64,000 nt of DNA from Bombardia bombarda (lineage: Eukaryota; Ascomycota; Sordariomycetes; Sordariales; Lasiosphaeriaceae). Position numbers and translations under genes: made by a program. The notes under the pieces are model-generated. The model had not been told where the DNA came from and searched no databases. It saw only the letters and a list, made by a program, of their open reading frames with translations. The DNA is taken from positions 434,001 through 498,000 of the forward strand of contig JAULSR010000008.1 of NCBI GenBank assembly GCA_030512295.1, read 5' to 3'. How positions within the stretch are numbered: the stretch's first letter is position 1; the number at the start of each line of letters is the position of its first letter. Below, piece by piece: positions 1 to 11,237 of the stretch.

Positions 1-274
1 TTCGGATCCCGAGAGTCAACAAAACGACCTTTTTGGCCAACCTAGACCAGCAGAAAGAGGAAAAGTCGAAAGGAACGTAACCGGGCATGGTTAGAGAGTG
101 CATGGTAGGACAAATGACGCGCCGGCAGGCAGGCAGCCAGCCAGCCACACCTCTTCACATTGACACAGCAACCACGCGCCAACTTGCCATGACACACGCC
201 CACAACTCTTTCCCTTCTCACGCACACCGACGCATCGTCTCATAGTCTACAGGGTCAAAGCCAGGCCAAGGTAA

Positions 275-302
<28 letters not shown>
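275..302. repeat. (GT)14 microsatellite
   Basis: There are fourteen uninterrupted GT units, followed by an ATATGTGT tail. It lies in non-coding DNA about 1.3 kb downstream of the p23 stop codon. Confidence 0.95.
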
Positions 303-310
<8 letters not shown>

Positions 311-858
311 AACACAAAAAGTAACGGATGTGAAAAGGAGGACAGTCCCGAAATTGGGGAAAGTTCGAATCACACGCAAGAGAGTAGGAACCAACACTAA
401 TCAGCAAAATAAGTGAGCAAAGCCAGATAAAATACCAAAGACGACATCTACTGCGGAGACCACTGGGTATATTAAATACCACTTCAAGCCGGGGTTCAGA
501 GGAGAACAGGAAGCAGCGAGTGAGTAGTCCTAGGCAGCGGATAAAAAAGAGCCACCAGCAGATCACACCAGCCAGCCGGTATACCAAAAGCAAAAGAAAA
601 AGTGGTAAGCCAATCCGAGAACTACTCGGGATGCGTCAGTTCCGTGTCTTTTCTAGTTCTTTTCGCCGATTCCGGCACCGATCACAGAGAGAGATGACAG
701 GCCCAACCTCCGAACCTATCCCATGCCAGAGAATGAATGCTAACAAGCTACCTAGCTACAAGCTATGTGGCTACAAGCCACAAGCCATGCATGGCAGAAT
801 GAGACAGACGACACGTGTTTCTCCCCAAGATGTCGGCATGTGGTCATGGTGGCGTATA

Positions 859-1152
859 TAGGTGTGTGTGACTTTGTGTTATTATCGGCGACTTTCAGTC
901 GGTCAGTCGAGAAGAAAAGCGAAAAGGACAATCTAGTTAGTATCCCATGTCTGATAAGTACCAAGGGTGTTGAGAGACTTTCTCATCTCGGGGTTATGTA
1001 AGCTAGGAAACCAGTAAGTGTGTGTGTGTATGAAATATGTGACGGTGCTCTGTAGTCCGAATTCTGTTGGATGAAAAATAATAATATTTCGATGCACGTC
1101 TGGGGGGTGTAGGTGTGTGTGAATATGCGCATCGGTTTTCAGTTAGTCAGTC
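859..1152 (+). repeat. Two diverged direct copies (859-908 and 1110-1152)
   Basis: Copy 1 and copy 2 share the order TAGGTGTGTGTGA, a variable spacer, ATCGG, and TTTCAGTYRGTCAGTC. They lie about 250 bp apart, and the spacer differs by several bases. This looks like an old local duplication. No coding potential is associated with it. Confidence 0.5.
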
Positions 1153-1571
1153 TGGCAAAAGAATCCTCATAAGAGAGCAAACACGGCTGTATCAAATGAA
1201 GTTTCCATTTCGCTGACTACCCTGCCTTCGTAAGAGAAAAGTCAAGGCGTGAGTAGCTAAATATTAAGTGGCCACTGCCGTTGGTATTCTCGTCATCGTC
1301 CCGGCCAGTCAAACTTAGTATCTCGCTCGCTTTTTGTTGTCTCACATCCTCTTCCCCCGAAGCTAGACGTTGCTCAAATGCCCACTTGTCAACTGTAAAT
1401 ACAGAATTAGGTTTCCAGCTCTAATGAAGGCCTTTCCCAATAAATGTGACGTGAAGTGTTGTGATGCTACTCCCAGGAGGAATATGGAGGGTCCGTCATA
1501 TCGATAGCGAGTGCCTTGTTCGGGATGGACGGGAGACACGATTTGTGTGTATTTGGCGATTTTTGTTTGAT

Positions 1572-2788
1572 TTATGCCTTGGTCTCGGCCTTCTTGCCGC
1601 CGGTGCCAATCTCCTCATCGGCCTCCTCCTCGCCCATGAGAGCGGGCATGTCGTCGTCAGATTCGTCGTCGTCGTCATCATCAGATTCGTCGTCCTCGCC
1701 GCCGGGCATGCCACCAGCACCGCTGAGCTTGGAGAAGTCGATGCCGCTGAAGTCGTTGCCACCTATACGGACGTAAGTTAGTCAAAATTGTTGATACCCG
1801 TAGCTAGTCCTGATGGAAGAGTGATGTGGTTGTGGTGGAGAAAGGTGTTGGTGGTCCGCAGTGTGCCTCAGATCCGGGAAGTTTTCTTGTTCAAGCCCTT
1901 CTCCCCAAAAAACTCAGCCAAACGTGTACGTACCCATGCCTCCCATACCCTCCATACCGCCGCCGCCCATACCGCCCATACCGGGCATACCCTCTGCAGA
2001 AACGAAAAAGTCTTAGTATGGGGGGAGAACAAATAGACCAAGGGGGGTTTGGGGGAGGGGCAAGTAAGTGTGTGTATGTGTGCGCGTGTGTGTATGACCA
2101 AACAGCAACAGCCGATATCTTCTTTTTCTTGTGTTTCATGTTTCGTTCACTTACCCATGCCTCCAAAGTTAGAGAAGTCATCCTCGGTGGCCTCGTCCTG
2201 CTCATCCTCATCGACCCACTTGTCGAAGTCGGTCTTGAGGAAGTGCACCTTCTTGGACTCCTTCAGCAGGCGGGGCCAGTAGGCATCGCTGAGGTCCTTC
2301 TTCCGCAGCTTCATCTCGACATCGCGCGAGGTGTGGTTGATTCTGCTGGCCTCGGGATCAATCTCGGCGTAGAACTCAAGCTCGAGGTGGTACGTCCGCT
2401 TGAGCGAGTCGGAGCGACCGGTGAAGGTCAGGCCGGTGGGCTTAATGTCCAGCTTCAGGTCGGAGGCCGGGACATCAGGCACGCTGATGGTGAGGTAGAT
2501 AAAATTCTTCTCGGGGTCCGCAGGGGACGAGCGTTGCGCCCAGAGGACTGCAGGTGGGGGGAGTGGGTTGATTAGCTATGACTGCTTGCTGGTTGGTGTG
2601 CAGCTGCTGCACACAGCATACATGACGCGGTGAGAGGGGGAGAGAAGCAGATTGTGGAGGGACAGCATCTTCCCCCGGCCTCAGCTTTGAGAGAGACGGA
2701 GAAGAACATGCTGATGTCGGAATGGAGGTCTATTCAAATTGGTAGAGGTGGTTAACTTACCCTCCGGAATTTGCGTGGTGGTAGACAT
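1572..2788 (-). CDS. p23/Sba1-type Hsp90 co-chaperone
   Basis: This is a four-exon gene, complement(1572-1762, 1934-1993, 2155-2547, 2761-2788), encoding 223 aa. Donors are GTAAG, GTAAG and GTACGT. The start is the ATG at 2788, which gives a 28-nt first exon reading MSTTTQIPE and joining directly to VLWAQRSS. Residues about 8-105 form the CS domain. The p23 signatures AYWPRL and the FDKWVDEDEQ segment follow the last strand. Exon 3 encodes a Gly-Met-rich stretch, and exon 4 encodes an acidic tail rich in Asp and Glu. In this family the CS domain binds the ATP-bound Hsp90 N-terminal dimer and slows ATP hydrolysis, helping client maturation in cytosol and nucleus. The length suits fungal members (Sba1 of yeast, Wos2 of fission yeast). 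Family assignment is secure; the particular name is not. Confidence 0.94.
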
Positions 2789-3856
2789 TGCGACAGATGT
2801 GATAGTGCGGTGACGAAGAGAAGTTGATGTTTGTGTGTGGTGGGTGAGGGGGGAAGGAGGGGTAGCTCCTGTGAAGCGCTTAAACAAGATTCAAAGTCTT
2901 GTCTGTGGTTGTGGGCGTTTTGGGTGCAGATGTTTAGTTCTACAAGCGATCGGTTGTTTGTTCTAGAATGGAGAGGAGGGAGAGAAGAAGGTGAGAAAGT
3001 GGGACGGGCGCAGCAATTGGGCGAATGGCTGGGATGCTGGTGCGGGTTACGAGTTGCGGGTTGTGGATTTGTGTCTGTGGTGAAGCTGCAGGGCGCCTCT
3101 GCACTGCCTTGCCGTCCAGGGTGACTGGTGGAATTCGTAAGAAGCCCAAAGATTCGACACATGCACACGGACCACGACAGGGTGCACCCAGACAGGGCCG
3201 CGTTCAGGCCAATAGAAAGCGCTGCCAGAGACCAGCAGGGCTGAGGCAACAGCGACCAGCGGTCTGTGGGGCCTGTGAGCACCCGCTAATCGCATATAGA
3301 AAGATGACGAGCAATAGATAGTGCACACTACCTTCAGTCTGAACAGCACACCTATTTGTCTCGCTAGACAAGGAGCGTTAGATACGAAAATATTGTACAA
3401 GTACATACAGATAAACAGACGAATCGACAGGCGTAGCACTCTTGCTCGCTCGCTCGCTCTTGCGCTATATCGACAAACGTATATAGAAAAGACAAGATAT
3501 TGAAAGAAAGAAAAACAGCTATTCGAGCCGTATCGTAGGTGTGTGGTATCTCTTGAAAAATCGTCGTAATGAAACATGGAAGCCATCAACAAAACACGCT
3601 CTCCCCAATACCCACTCCATCCATTCGCCCATGTCCCTTTGAATCGACATCTCCCTTGAATCGACATCTCCACAACCCCAATCTACCGATCAGATAGGCA
3701 AACCTCCCTCTCCGTCGGTCTTGCGCCGTATTATACACGTTGTCCGAAACAGCGTGCCAGTCGTAGTAAATTAATAGTATGATAAAAATACAGCCCTTCC
3801 CCAGTCCACAGCTCGTCTCACCAGTGATGCATACCCAGGGATACGCCACGCGGGCC
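2789..3856. other. Intergenic: p23 promoter and 3' flank of ferric reductase gene
   Basis: The right part is the 3' flank of the leftward ferric reductase gene. It contains a perfect tandem duplication of 16 bases (TTGAATCGACATCTCC at 3639-3654 and 3656-3671). The left part is the promoter and leader of the p23 gene. Frames in both directions here are short and overlap each other; none looks coding. Confidence 0.6.
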
Positions 3857-6622
3857 TCACAGCGCATAATTCTCCGTATGCAGGAAGATCTCCTCCAGCA
3901 TGTCATCCCCCCAGATCTCCGCCTGCAGCTTCGCCACCGTCGTCGCCACGCCGACCCGCATCGCCGGCGGCCCGCACACAAACACGGCGGTGCGCCGCCC
4001 CAGCACGCCGCGCCCGTCCGGCCCGCCCGTCGCCCACTCCTTGAGCATGAACCCCAGGTCCGGCCGCCCGTACTCGACGCTCCAGCCCCCGTCGATCTGG
4101 TGCGGCACCGGGAACGCGAACCGCATCAGCGACTTTTGGAACTCGGTCGGCGTGTTGGGGAACCCGAAATCGAAGCCCGACGGCGGCCCAAACGTGCTCG
4201 TCGGCCGCGCCGCTACGCCGCCCACGTCGGTGCGCAGGTGTGCGAGTTCTGGCGGTCGGACGGGCGTGGGCGCGGGCGCGGGTGCTGGTGCTGACGGGCC
4301 GCCGCTTTCTTCTTCTGTGTTGTTCTGGTGGTCGCCCCCCTCGTCTTCCTCGCCCTCGCTCCGGCCCTTGCTGCTCACTTGGCTCGGACGGCCGTCGGAT
4401 ACGGACGAGGCCGCCAGGAACTTGCTGTAGCGCTGCTTCCCTGCCGGCGGCGCATAGTTGAAGTGCGGCGCCTTCTCGCCCCGTGGCGCCAGCGGCGGGA
4501 AGTGGAACTCGCCATCCTGTCTCACGGTGTCTTTCGTGTGGTCGCTCACGAAGCCGTCGCTCTCCTGTTTCCTGGGAGGGTCGACTATGTCGCGCCCCTC
4601 GAGTCTCCTGAGCGTATCCTCAGCAACCGACCCGGTGCTCTTGGGCGGCGGGCCCGGTGGTGGGGGTGGGAAGTTGGTATGTGGTTGCAGATACTTCTGC
4701 TGCGGCAGCGCCGTGATGCGGTCCTCGTCTTCTGCGCGCAGCTCGCGCTCCCTCTCGGGGTCGCCCTGCGCCTCGGCCATGATCAGCGCGCTGTTGCGCT
4801 TGTTGGCAATCCCCGATACGAATCCGTCCAGCTTGTCGTGAAACAGGTTGCTCAGAGGCCTGGGCGCGCGGCCATGTGCAGGTCCTCCCTGTTGCTGTTG
4901 GTGACGGACCGCGGCTGTGACGAAGAACTTGCAGGTGACGCTCTCTGGCGGCGCCGCCTCGCGGCAGATGCGCAGCTCCTCGCGGAACCAGTCCATGGCC
5001 TCGAGCCGCTTCAGCGCCCACACCACCACGATTTTCTTGGTGATGGCCTTGCCGTCGCGCATGCGCTTGATCAGGTTCAGCAGCTGCGACATGAGCGACG
5101 TGACGCCGCTGCCGCCGGCGATCAAGATGACCGTGTCGAAGGCTGCGAGGTCCCGACGCATGCCGCCATAGGGCCCGTCGAGGAAGGCGCGGTATGTGTG
5201 GAACGGGCCCTTCTCGATGGCGGTCTCGAGGACGTTGCGCGTGAAGCCACCGTAGGGCCGGAAGACAAGCACACAGTCGCGATATTGCTCGCCGTACTCG
5301 GAGGGAAAGTCCTCGCTGCAGAGGGAGGAGATGGTGAAGGGGTGGTTCTCGAAGATGGAGATGCCCGGCATGCGCAGGTACACATACTGGCCCGGCTTCC
5401 AGCGCATCTGGGTGGGAATGGTAATCTTGATGGTGTTCTCCGTCATGATGTTGATGGCGGCCTCGTCGCCGATCATGAAGGACATGCGCCACGGCCTGGA
5501 CCAGTTCAGATTAAAGAGTCGCCAGAGGTAGCAGAAGACGAAAATGGCGACCGAAACGAAAAGATAATCCCACGAGAGCAAAAAATTCTTGGTATGCCAA
5601 AAGAGCATCCCGACGTAGACCAAGCCAACCGGCACGTGCAGGAGGACGAATACCTCATACGCTTTTCTCCTAATCATGGGCAGGGAGGCAACACAGAGCC
5701 AAATTAGAGGGACGAGACACGCAATGCCTGAACCGTAAATGATTCCGCTGCCTGGAGGGAAGAGCGCCTCAAAGACAGCCAGGCCTCCGTCCTCCCATAC
5801 CGGCTGGACATAAAATGGAATGGTATGGATTAGGGAGAGGAATAGACATATGTACCCCAACCATCGGTGGAAAACATTAAGCCGCTCAGGACCAATCCCG
5901 GTGACGAGGGTGAGAACGTTGGTCTTGGTGCTCGTTGCAACGATCCAGGGCGTCGTAGCGACGGCGATCATGCCAGAGCGGACGGCGATAGGTGGCGAGC
6001 CGTACCGGATGCTCTGCCAGTAGAGCGGCTGCTGGAGGAAGCAAAAGATGGTGACGAAGGCGATGGAGATAAACACGCAGCCCAGTACGGCGATGGAGGA
6101 GAAGGTGAAGCGGTGTTTCCTCCACACAATATCCGGGATTGGTCGGTAAAAGACCCATCTGAAGAGCGCCAAAGTGTCGTTGACGAAGCCCACCGACGAG
6201 AAGTGAGCCTTTGGCTTAAAGTTCTTTTCTTCCATGGCCTCGTCGGGGAAGAAATGCCGCCTCGATTCCGCCTGCGTCGCGCCCGTCGCCAGCGCTGCCG
6301 ACCTGTCCCATTCCGGTTCCATGCTGTATAGGTTCCGAAAGTGGTCCGCCATATCCTGCTTGTAGATGGCCTGCCTGATCTTGTCTTGCCAGAAATGCCA
6401 TATCCTCATAAACACCACCACGCCGATCAAGGCAACGGCGAAATACGTCCATCCCAGCGCGTACTTGCCCGATTGTGACCATGGATCCACCGTGAGTGCT
6501 TGAACAAGACCCGGGGGGCTGGTGGGTGTGAGCGGTATGGATATGCGCTTGGCCAGTTCGCTGCCTATCTGATTTGAGCCATCGGGAGCGCTCTGAAGCA
6601 CTGGCTGGACATGAGACGCCAT
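3857..6622 (-). CDS. Ferric reductase-type transmembrane flavocytochrome (FRE family)
   Basis: This is a single exon encoding 921 aa, starting at the ATG at 6622 (MASHVQPV). One membrane segment lies near residues 54-74 and a seven-helix ferric-reductase core at about 170-370. The bis-heme ligands are visible as two pairs with 13 residues between partners: His252/His266 and His329/His343. The FAD-binding motif HPFTISS is at 427-433, the NADPH-binding glycine motif GGSGVTS at 503-509, and the terminal CGPP at 883-886. The family moves electrons from cytosolic NADPH through FAD and two hemes to reduce external ferric or cupric chelates at the plasma membrane. A disordered, Pro/Glu/Ser-rich insertion of about 230 residues (roughly 574-805) splits the NADPH domain. 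A superoxide-producing NADPH oxidase is less likely: the family resemblance is to FRE proteins and there are no EF hands. Substrate is not readable from sequence. Confidence 0.92.
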   Translation of the reverse strand: MASHVQPVLQSAPDGSNQIGSELAKRISIPLTPTSPPGLVQALTVDPWSQSGKYALGWTYFAVALIGVVVFMRIWHFWQDKIRQAIYKQDMADHFRNLYSMEPEWDRSAALATGATQAESRRHFFPDEAMEEKNFKPKAHFSSVGFVNDTLALFRWVFYRPIPDIVWRKHRFTFSSIAVLGCVFISIAFVTIFCFLQQPLYWQSIRYGSPPIAVRSGMIAVATTPWIVATSTKTNVLTLVTGIGPERLNVFHRWLGYICLFLSLIHTIPFYVQPVWEDGGLAVFEALFPPGSGIIYGSGIACLVPLIWLCVASLPMIRRKAYEVFVLLHVPVGLVYVGMLFWHTKNFLLSWDYLFVSVAIFVFCYLWRLFNLNWSRPWRMSFMIGDEAAINIMTENTIKITIPTQMRWKPGQYVYLRMPGISIFENHPFTISSLCSEDFPSEYGEQYRDCVLVFRPYGGFTRNVLETAIEKGPFHTYRAFLDGPYGGMRRDLAAFDTVILIAGGSGVTSLMSQLLNLIKRMRDGKAITKKIVVVWALKRLEAMDWFREELRICREAAPPESVTCKFFVTAAVRHQQQQGGPAHGRAPRPLSNLFHDKLDGFVSGIANKRNSALIMAEAQGDPERERELRAEDEDRITALPQQKYLQPHTNFPPPPPGPPPKSTGSVAEDTLRRLEGRDIVDPPRKQESDGFVSDHTKDTVRQDGEFHFPPLAPRGEKAPHFNYAPPAGKQRYSKFLAASSVSDGRPSQVSSKGRSEGEEDEGGDHQNNTEEESGGPSAPAPAPAPTPVRPPELAHLRTDVGGVAARPTSTFGPPSGFDFGFPNTPTEFQKSLMRFAFPVPHQIDGGWSVEYGRPDLGFMLKEWATGGPDGRGVLGRRTAVFVCGPPAMRVGVATTVAKLQAEIWGDDMLEEIFLHTENYAL

Positions 6623-9600
6623 ATCGGAATATACCGATGGCGCGCTTCAATGCGACCAATGCGCTCCGTGGTAGCCGATTCCGATCTGAAGAACGCAGCT
6701 CCGGCGCCGTGAAACTATCTGGGTGTATAGAGAGACGTAAAGAAACCCCAGGTAGATAGCGCGACCCGACGAGGAATACCAGACCCCTCAATTAAGAATT
6801 AGAGAGCGTCAAGGGCCCGTATGATGGCCATGGGGGAGGAAAGGGGGACGGGAAAGAGACCACGACCGGGGAGGAGATGGGGGGTTCGACGGGACGGCGC
6901 GGGTGAGGCGTCATATATGGTTGGATGGGATGGATAAGTAGATAGGTACTGGCAGGTACTGCACAGTAGGGTGCCTGAGCCACGCTTGGGCTATCCAGCC
7001 AGTCGTACTGTGTAGACAAGGATGTAGCGAGGTGCAGATCCCGTCACGAACAGAAGAAGCTGCCAGCCGCCGACGCCCTCTTGAACATTGACAATGGAAC
7101 CGTGATGTCGGGCTCGAGCACGATGCGAGATTCGCTCGCTTTCCCCTCGGTGGTGTGAGCTACACTGGATCAAGGCATTTTTTAAGGCAGCTAAGGGACT
7201 GGCTCCAGGTACAATCATGCAGTGTCAAATGGCCGAATTGACGGGAGTTGGGATGGGGATGATGTGGGAGAGGGTGCAGCACATGCTCAGCGGCTGGGCA
7301 GACTTTAATATTGGCTGATCAGGGTCTTCTGGTGGGATCCCCCGCTGGTCAAGACTGCATGTCACACTGCAACCCTTGAACGCTTAACGGTATCCAAGTC
7401 GACCAGTAAGTAGGTAGTCCTGCACAAACGGGCACACTACTACTTCTTTGGGTCCAGGCGCTTTACTTTCTCAGTGAGAGGAGAGATGAGTGTATAACAA
7501 TGTTCATCCGTCTCGGTAAGTATCATAGACTAAAGCGGGAGCGATTCGTCTGGCGAATAAACTGATACGAAGGGAGAAGGGAGAAAGAAGGGAGAAGGGA
7601 GAAGGGAGACAAGACGAGCCGAGCAGGCCGTGGACGGGGTATTGGGCGGGCAGCATGCAGGTTCGACGCTGTGACGGCAACTCGACCACCCTTTCCTTCG
7701 TCAGAGGCAGAAAAGTCCGCTGTGATCGATGATATGATGGCGCGGCAGATAGCATCCGAGCCACAAGTCTTCTTTTCAGCAGACACGGTGATACACCGTC
7801 AGTCTGCTTGGCCAACGTGATAGCGACGCCTGTCACCACCCTATTGCGCTCCAAGAGGCTATCCGAAAGATCAGCCATCAAATCGACGCCCCCCAGAAAG
7901 CCACTCTGATTCTGAACGATTCTCGTTGTCACTAGCGGGGAGCAGCCAATTGCGGCACATAGGCCGCAGGGCCGCACGCATTGGCTGGGGCCGGGATGTC
8001 GTCAGGGATGTCGTCAAGGTGGTCACCTCAGGTGGCCGACCGCTTTTGTGACCACGTCCATTGCGTGCAGGGGCAGCTAACAAGCGCGGGCAAGCTGGGT
8101 CCACAATGCAGTGCAATGGGCTTGAGAAGAAGAACCTCTGGAGTGCATCAAGTCATTACGTTGGTGGTGGCGTGCGAAGGAAGGAATCTGAAGATACTCA
8201 AGTATACACAGTACGTGCTGAAATAGCCATTCATGCGCGCAACTGGTGATGTGCTTGAAGTGCCCCGCGTCGTGGTGCACGTCGTGGCGCATATCAGTCT
8301 CCGGTAAGCCACCCAACATGCAGCTTGACTGAATTGTCCGTCAAATCGCATTTCGAGAACATTTGGTGATCACTGTGCCTGAGCACAGCGAATGGCAGTG
8401 GAAAGCGGGCACAGCGGGGGCCAAGCCAGGCCCAAGACGGACTGGCACAGTGGCAGCAACGGTGGGGCCTTCTTGTGCGGGATGGGTCGCATGGCGAACC
8501 TGGGTGCGCGAATGCAGGTTCGGGCGGCAACAAGACGCTGCTGATTCGCCCGCTGCCTTTCATTTTAGATCTTAGTCCGTCCATTGCACCTAACCCGTCT
8601 CGACTCCCCGTCTCTATCTGCTATCATCGTCAGACAAGAAGAAGCGAGCAGCACAGGCGGGCCAAATAAGCCAAAGAAAGGCGATTCCGCACCCGCACCT
8701 CCACGTTCAACTGCACTGAATGTCATCCGTCCTGCGTGCGCGTGCTGTGTTCCTGATTCTGCAGCTTCATGTATCTCTGAGTGGTCCGCTACCGGCCGTG
8801 TGATCCCAATATAATGGCTTCCATCGTTTGAGCCTGCCAAGACTTTATCTCATCCGTCACGCCGTATTTTCAGGTTGCTGTATCTGCCTCGGCCTCATGG
8901 GGTTTTCCCTGGAAACATCTTTTTGCCGAGACCTAAGCCCAGTGGCCCATTGGTCAGTGATTGATGATGGGCCCCCTTCCACTGACGCACGTTTCGCTCC
9001 CATACAGAAATGGCGGTGCAGTTAGCTGATCTAACCATCCATGGATTGATTCGCTGCCGTCCATGCATCATTGCAATCAAGACCAGGTGCTGAAATTTGA
9101 GTTAAAATCGAGCTCTGTGTTAATCCTCAGGCCAGATGAGATAGCAGCAGCTTATGGAACTGAGCAGTCATAATGGCCTGGTCGGCATTGTGTCTTGTTG
9201 CCAAGGAGCATTCCAATGTCAGGGGTATCTCGATTTTAATTGATTGACCTCTCAGCAACCCGACCTCCATCATTGAACATCGAGGCTAGGTGGATGCCAG
9301 ACTTGCTGTGCCTAGATTGGCAACAAGCGGACATCTCTCGATATATAGTCTGGGATAAGCTAAGCACTTGAACGAACAAGCATCTCTCTGCTCAAGTTGC
9401 TGATGTAACGACTTCCCGGACGGCATGGGTGGTATTTTGAAGGCCATAGACTGTAGTACTTGACATGACATATCGCAGCTGTACCGTATGTGTCCGTTGA
9501 CAGATATCGGTTGCTCAGAGGTGGCTATATGTGATGTATTATAAGAGAAGACAAAAGTTGCTGTGATGCAAGAGCAGGCCCACGAGGGAAGACGTGAAGT

Positions 9601-9943
9601 CCAAGCTGACAAGAACATATCTGCAGTTTAGAGATCTGAAGTCGAGTAACAAGCCGAGATGAGGTATCATCGCAGTTTCATTCCAGTCGTCAATCCGACC
9701 ATAATTCTGTAATATGTGCTTACCTTTCTGGTCCCTCGAGAAATTCGGAGCCGCTGAGCGGATATTACCGGATGGCCCGGACGAGGGCCAGATAACTACC
9801 TTGTTAAGTCACAAAACATAAAATGTACAATGCGACACTCGAAATCAAGGACGAGACTGAACGGTTCGTATTGGCTAATTCACAGGGTGGTTATGGACAG
9901 TGGTACAACAAGGAAATCTCGCTTGCAAGTCTATAAGAGACGT
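6623..9943. other. Gene-poor interval, 3.3 kb
   Basis: The left end is the promoter side of the ferric reductase gene and the right end is the 3' flank of ATP4. Between them I see no credible gene: frames are short, lack splice-linked partners and have no recognisable domain. A purine mirror-like GAAGGGA repeat sits at 7569-7609. A 157-codon leftward frame at 7504-7977 was considered and not accepted. Confidence 0.55.
7569..7609. repeat. GAAGGGA-type homopurine tandem repeat
   Basis: About six imperfect 7-nt units (GAAGGGA, with one GAGAAAGAA interruption) form an unbroken purine run on the + strand. Such tracts are simple-sequence DNA and can adopt triplex structure. Any function here is unknown. 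Confidence 0.85.
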
Positions 9944-10891
9944 TTATTGGGCCTTGGAGGAGACGATTCCTGCACATCCGGTCAGCTACTGCTTGATATA
10001 AATTCAACAAATTCAACAAGGAACTTACTCTCGACGTCAGCAACGCTCTGCTGGAGGATCTGCTGCAGGACCTTGGGGTTCTCCAGCTCCTTCTGGACCT
10101 TGGCAATGACGCTCTGAGCGAGCTCCGCCTGTTGCCGCTGCTTGATCTGGTTCTCGTAGCGAACCCAGGAGTCGAGCACGGACTTAGCCTCAGCAGCCAG
10201 TGCCGTCTTCTGCTCGAGCTCGTACGCCTCAGCCTCGAGCTTGGCGGTTTCCTATCCGCATGTCAGCATCTATCTGGCCCGGGCAGCACCTGGTGGGCGG
10301 CGCCATGCGCGTTTCTCTCGGGACGCACCTTGGAGACCTCAAACAGGCTCTTGGTAATCTCGATGACGCTCGACATCTGCTGGACATCGCCAATGCGGGT
10401 CTTGACGGCCTGGGTGTGGTCGGCACGGGCAGAGTTCAGGATGCCCTTGATCTTGTCGGTCTGCGACTCGGCCCACTCCTTGTACATGGGGCCACCAAAC
10501 TTGATCAGACCACCCCAGACGGCGAGCAGGCAGAAGGCAACGACGGTCTCCTCGTTGACGACATAGTACTCGTTGCTGAGGGCGTAGATGGAGACACCGG
10601 CGGCGGACGAGAGGATGGCCGTCTTGGAGATCAGGCTGTTGCCGGGAAGCGAGTCGATGATGGACTGGGCCTTGGTCTTGGGGTCCTCGGCGGGGAGGTT
10701 AGACGAGTGGCGCGACGTGGTGAGCGAGGCGATGGTGGGAAGAGCGCGCGGAACGATGGTCGGTCGCAGGCGGGCAGCCCCTGTTTGTTTCGCGCTGTCA
10801 TCAGCAATTGGGAGCTTCAATTGACCCCTGGATAGCTCCCGTGCAGCTGCACCGACTCACCGACAGCACTTCTCGCCAAGCGGGACGCCAT
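9944..10891 (-). CDS. ATP4: Mitochondrial F1Fo ATP synthase subunit b (subunit 4)
   Basis: There are four exons, complement(9944-9969, 10029-10251, 10329-10780, 10861-10891), encoding 243 aa. The start ATG at 10891 gives a basic, Arg/Ser/Ala-rich presequence (MASRLARSAVG) typical of a mitochondrial targeting peptide. Two hydrophobic segments follow (around the SAAGVSIYAL and VVAFCLLAVWGGLI regions). The long charged C-terminal helix forms the peripheral stalk. The last exon is only 26 nt and supplies the conserved-looking end ...IVSSKAQ; without it the frame would run into intron sequence. Subunit b anchors the stator in the inner membrane and holds F1 against rotation. Length matches the yeast protein (about 244 aa). 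It is divergent to NOC4 and shares its short promoter. Confidence 0.95.
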
Positions 10892-11237
10892 TGTGGAATG
10901 ATGGGGGGTCGGCTTTTGGTGGGTATCTTGACGTTGGTGAGCTTCAAGAACGAATTGAGGTTTTAACGGAACGAATGCCTTTGGGCCCCGGCTGTTTACC
11001 GTGGCTGCTAGCCCGCAATGGATATTTCACGTGCACTGTCACCTGAACACGAGGTACTGGCAACCAAGTACAGCACCAAAGCTTCTGCTGCAGCCCCACA
11101 AGGAAAAGCCAGTATCGATAGGCAAGGTGCCCCACCTAAATTTTGCTCGCCGTTGCCCATCGTCCGGTCCTTGAACGCCCAAATCGAGAGTTGGCCGAAG
11201 CAGACAAACCAACAACACATCTCCAACAACTGCCAAG
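10892..11237. promoter_or_regulatory. Shared divergent promoter of ATP4 and NOC4
   Basis: These 346 bp separate the two start codons and must hold both promoters and both 5' leaders. I see no clear TATA element. Functions on the two sides (respiration and ribosome synthesis) are both growth-linked, so co-regulation is plausible but is only inference. Confidence 0.6.

Larger units (their letters stand above)
1..1571. other. Gene-free left flank (3' side of the p23 gene)
   Basis: I see no supportable gene here. It holds a perfect (GT)14 tract at 275-302 and shorter GT tracts near 1018-1030. Two diverged copies of a segment of about 45-50 nt (859-908 and 1110-1152) both open with TAGGTGTGTGTGA and close with TTTCAGT(C/T)(G/A)GTCAGTC. 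The rightmost few hundred bases are probably the 3' untranslated region of the leftward p23 gene. Short frames on both strands lack coding character. Confidence 0.6.

Noticed and set aside
1826..2575. 249-codon + strand frame
   Set aside because: It overlaps p23 exons and introns on the opposite strand; the p23 protein is unmistakable.
4328..5707. 459-codon + strand frame
   Set aside because: It is antisense to the ferric reductase gene, whose motifs are complete. The open frame is a by-product of GC-rich third positions. It shows no domain.
3857..6622. NADPH oxidase (NoxA/NoxB)
   Set aside because: There are no EF hands, and the overall layout and the extra N-terminal membrane segment fit FRE ferric reductases better.
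7504..7977. 157-codon leftward frame with one internal ATG candidate (MADLSDSLL)
   Set aside because: It runs through a simple repeat, lacks any domain or splice-linked neighbour, and its composition looks random. A small real gene cannot be fully excluded.
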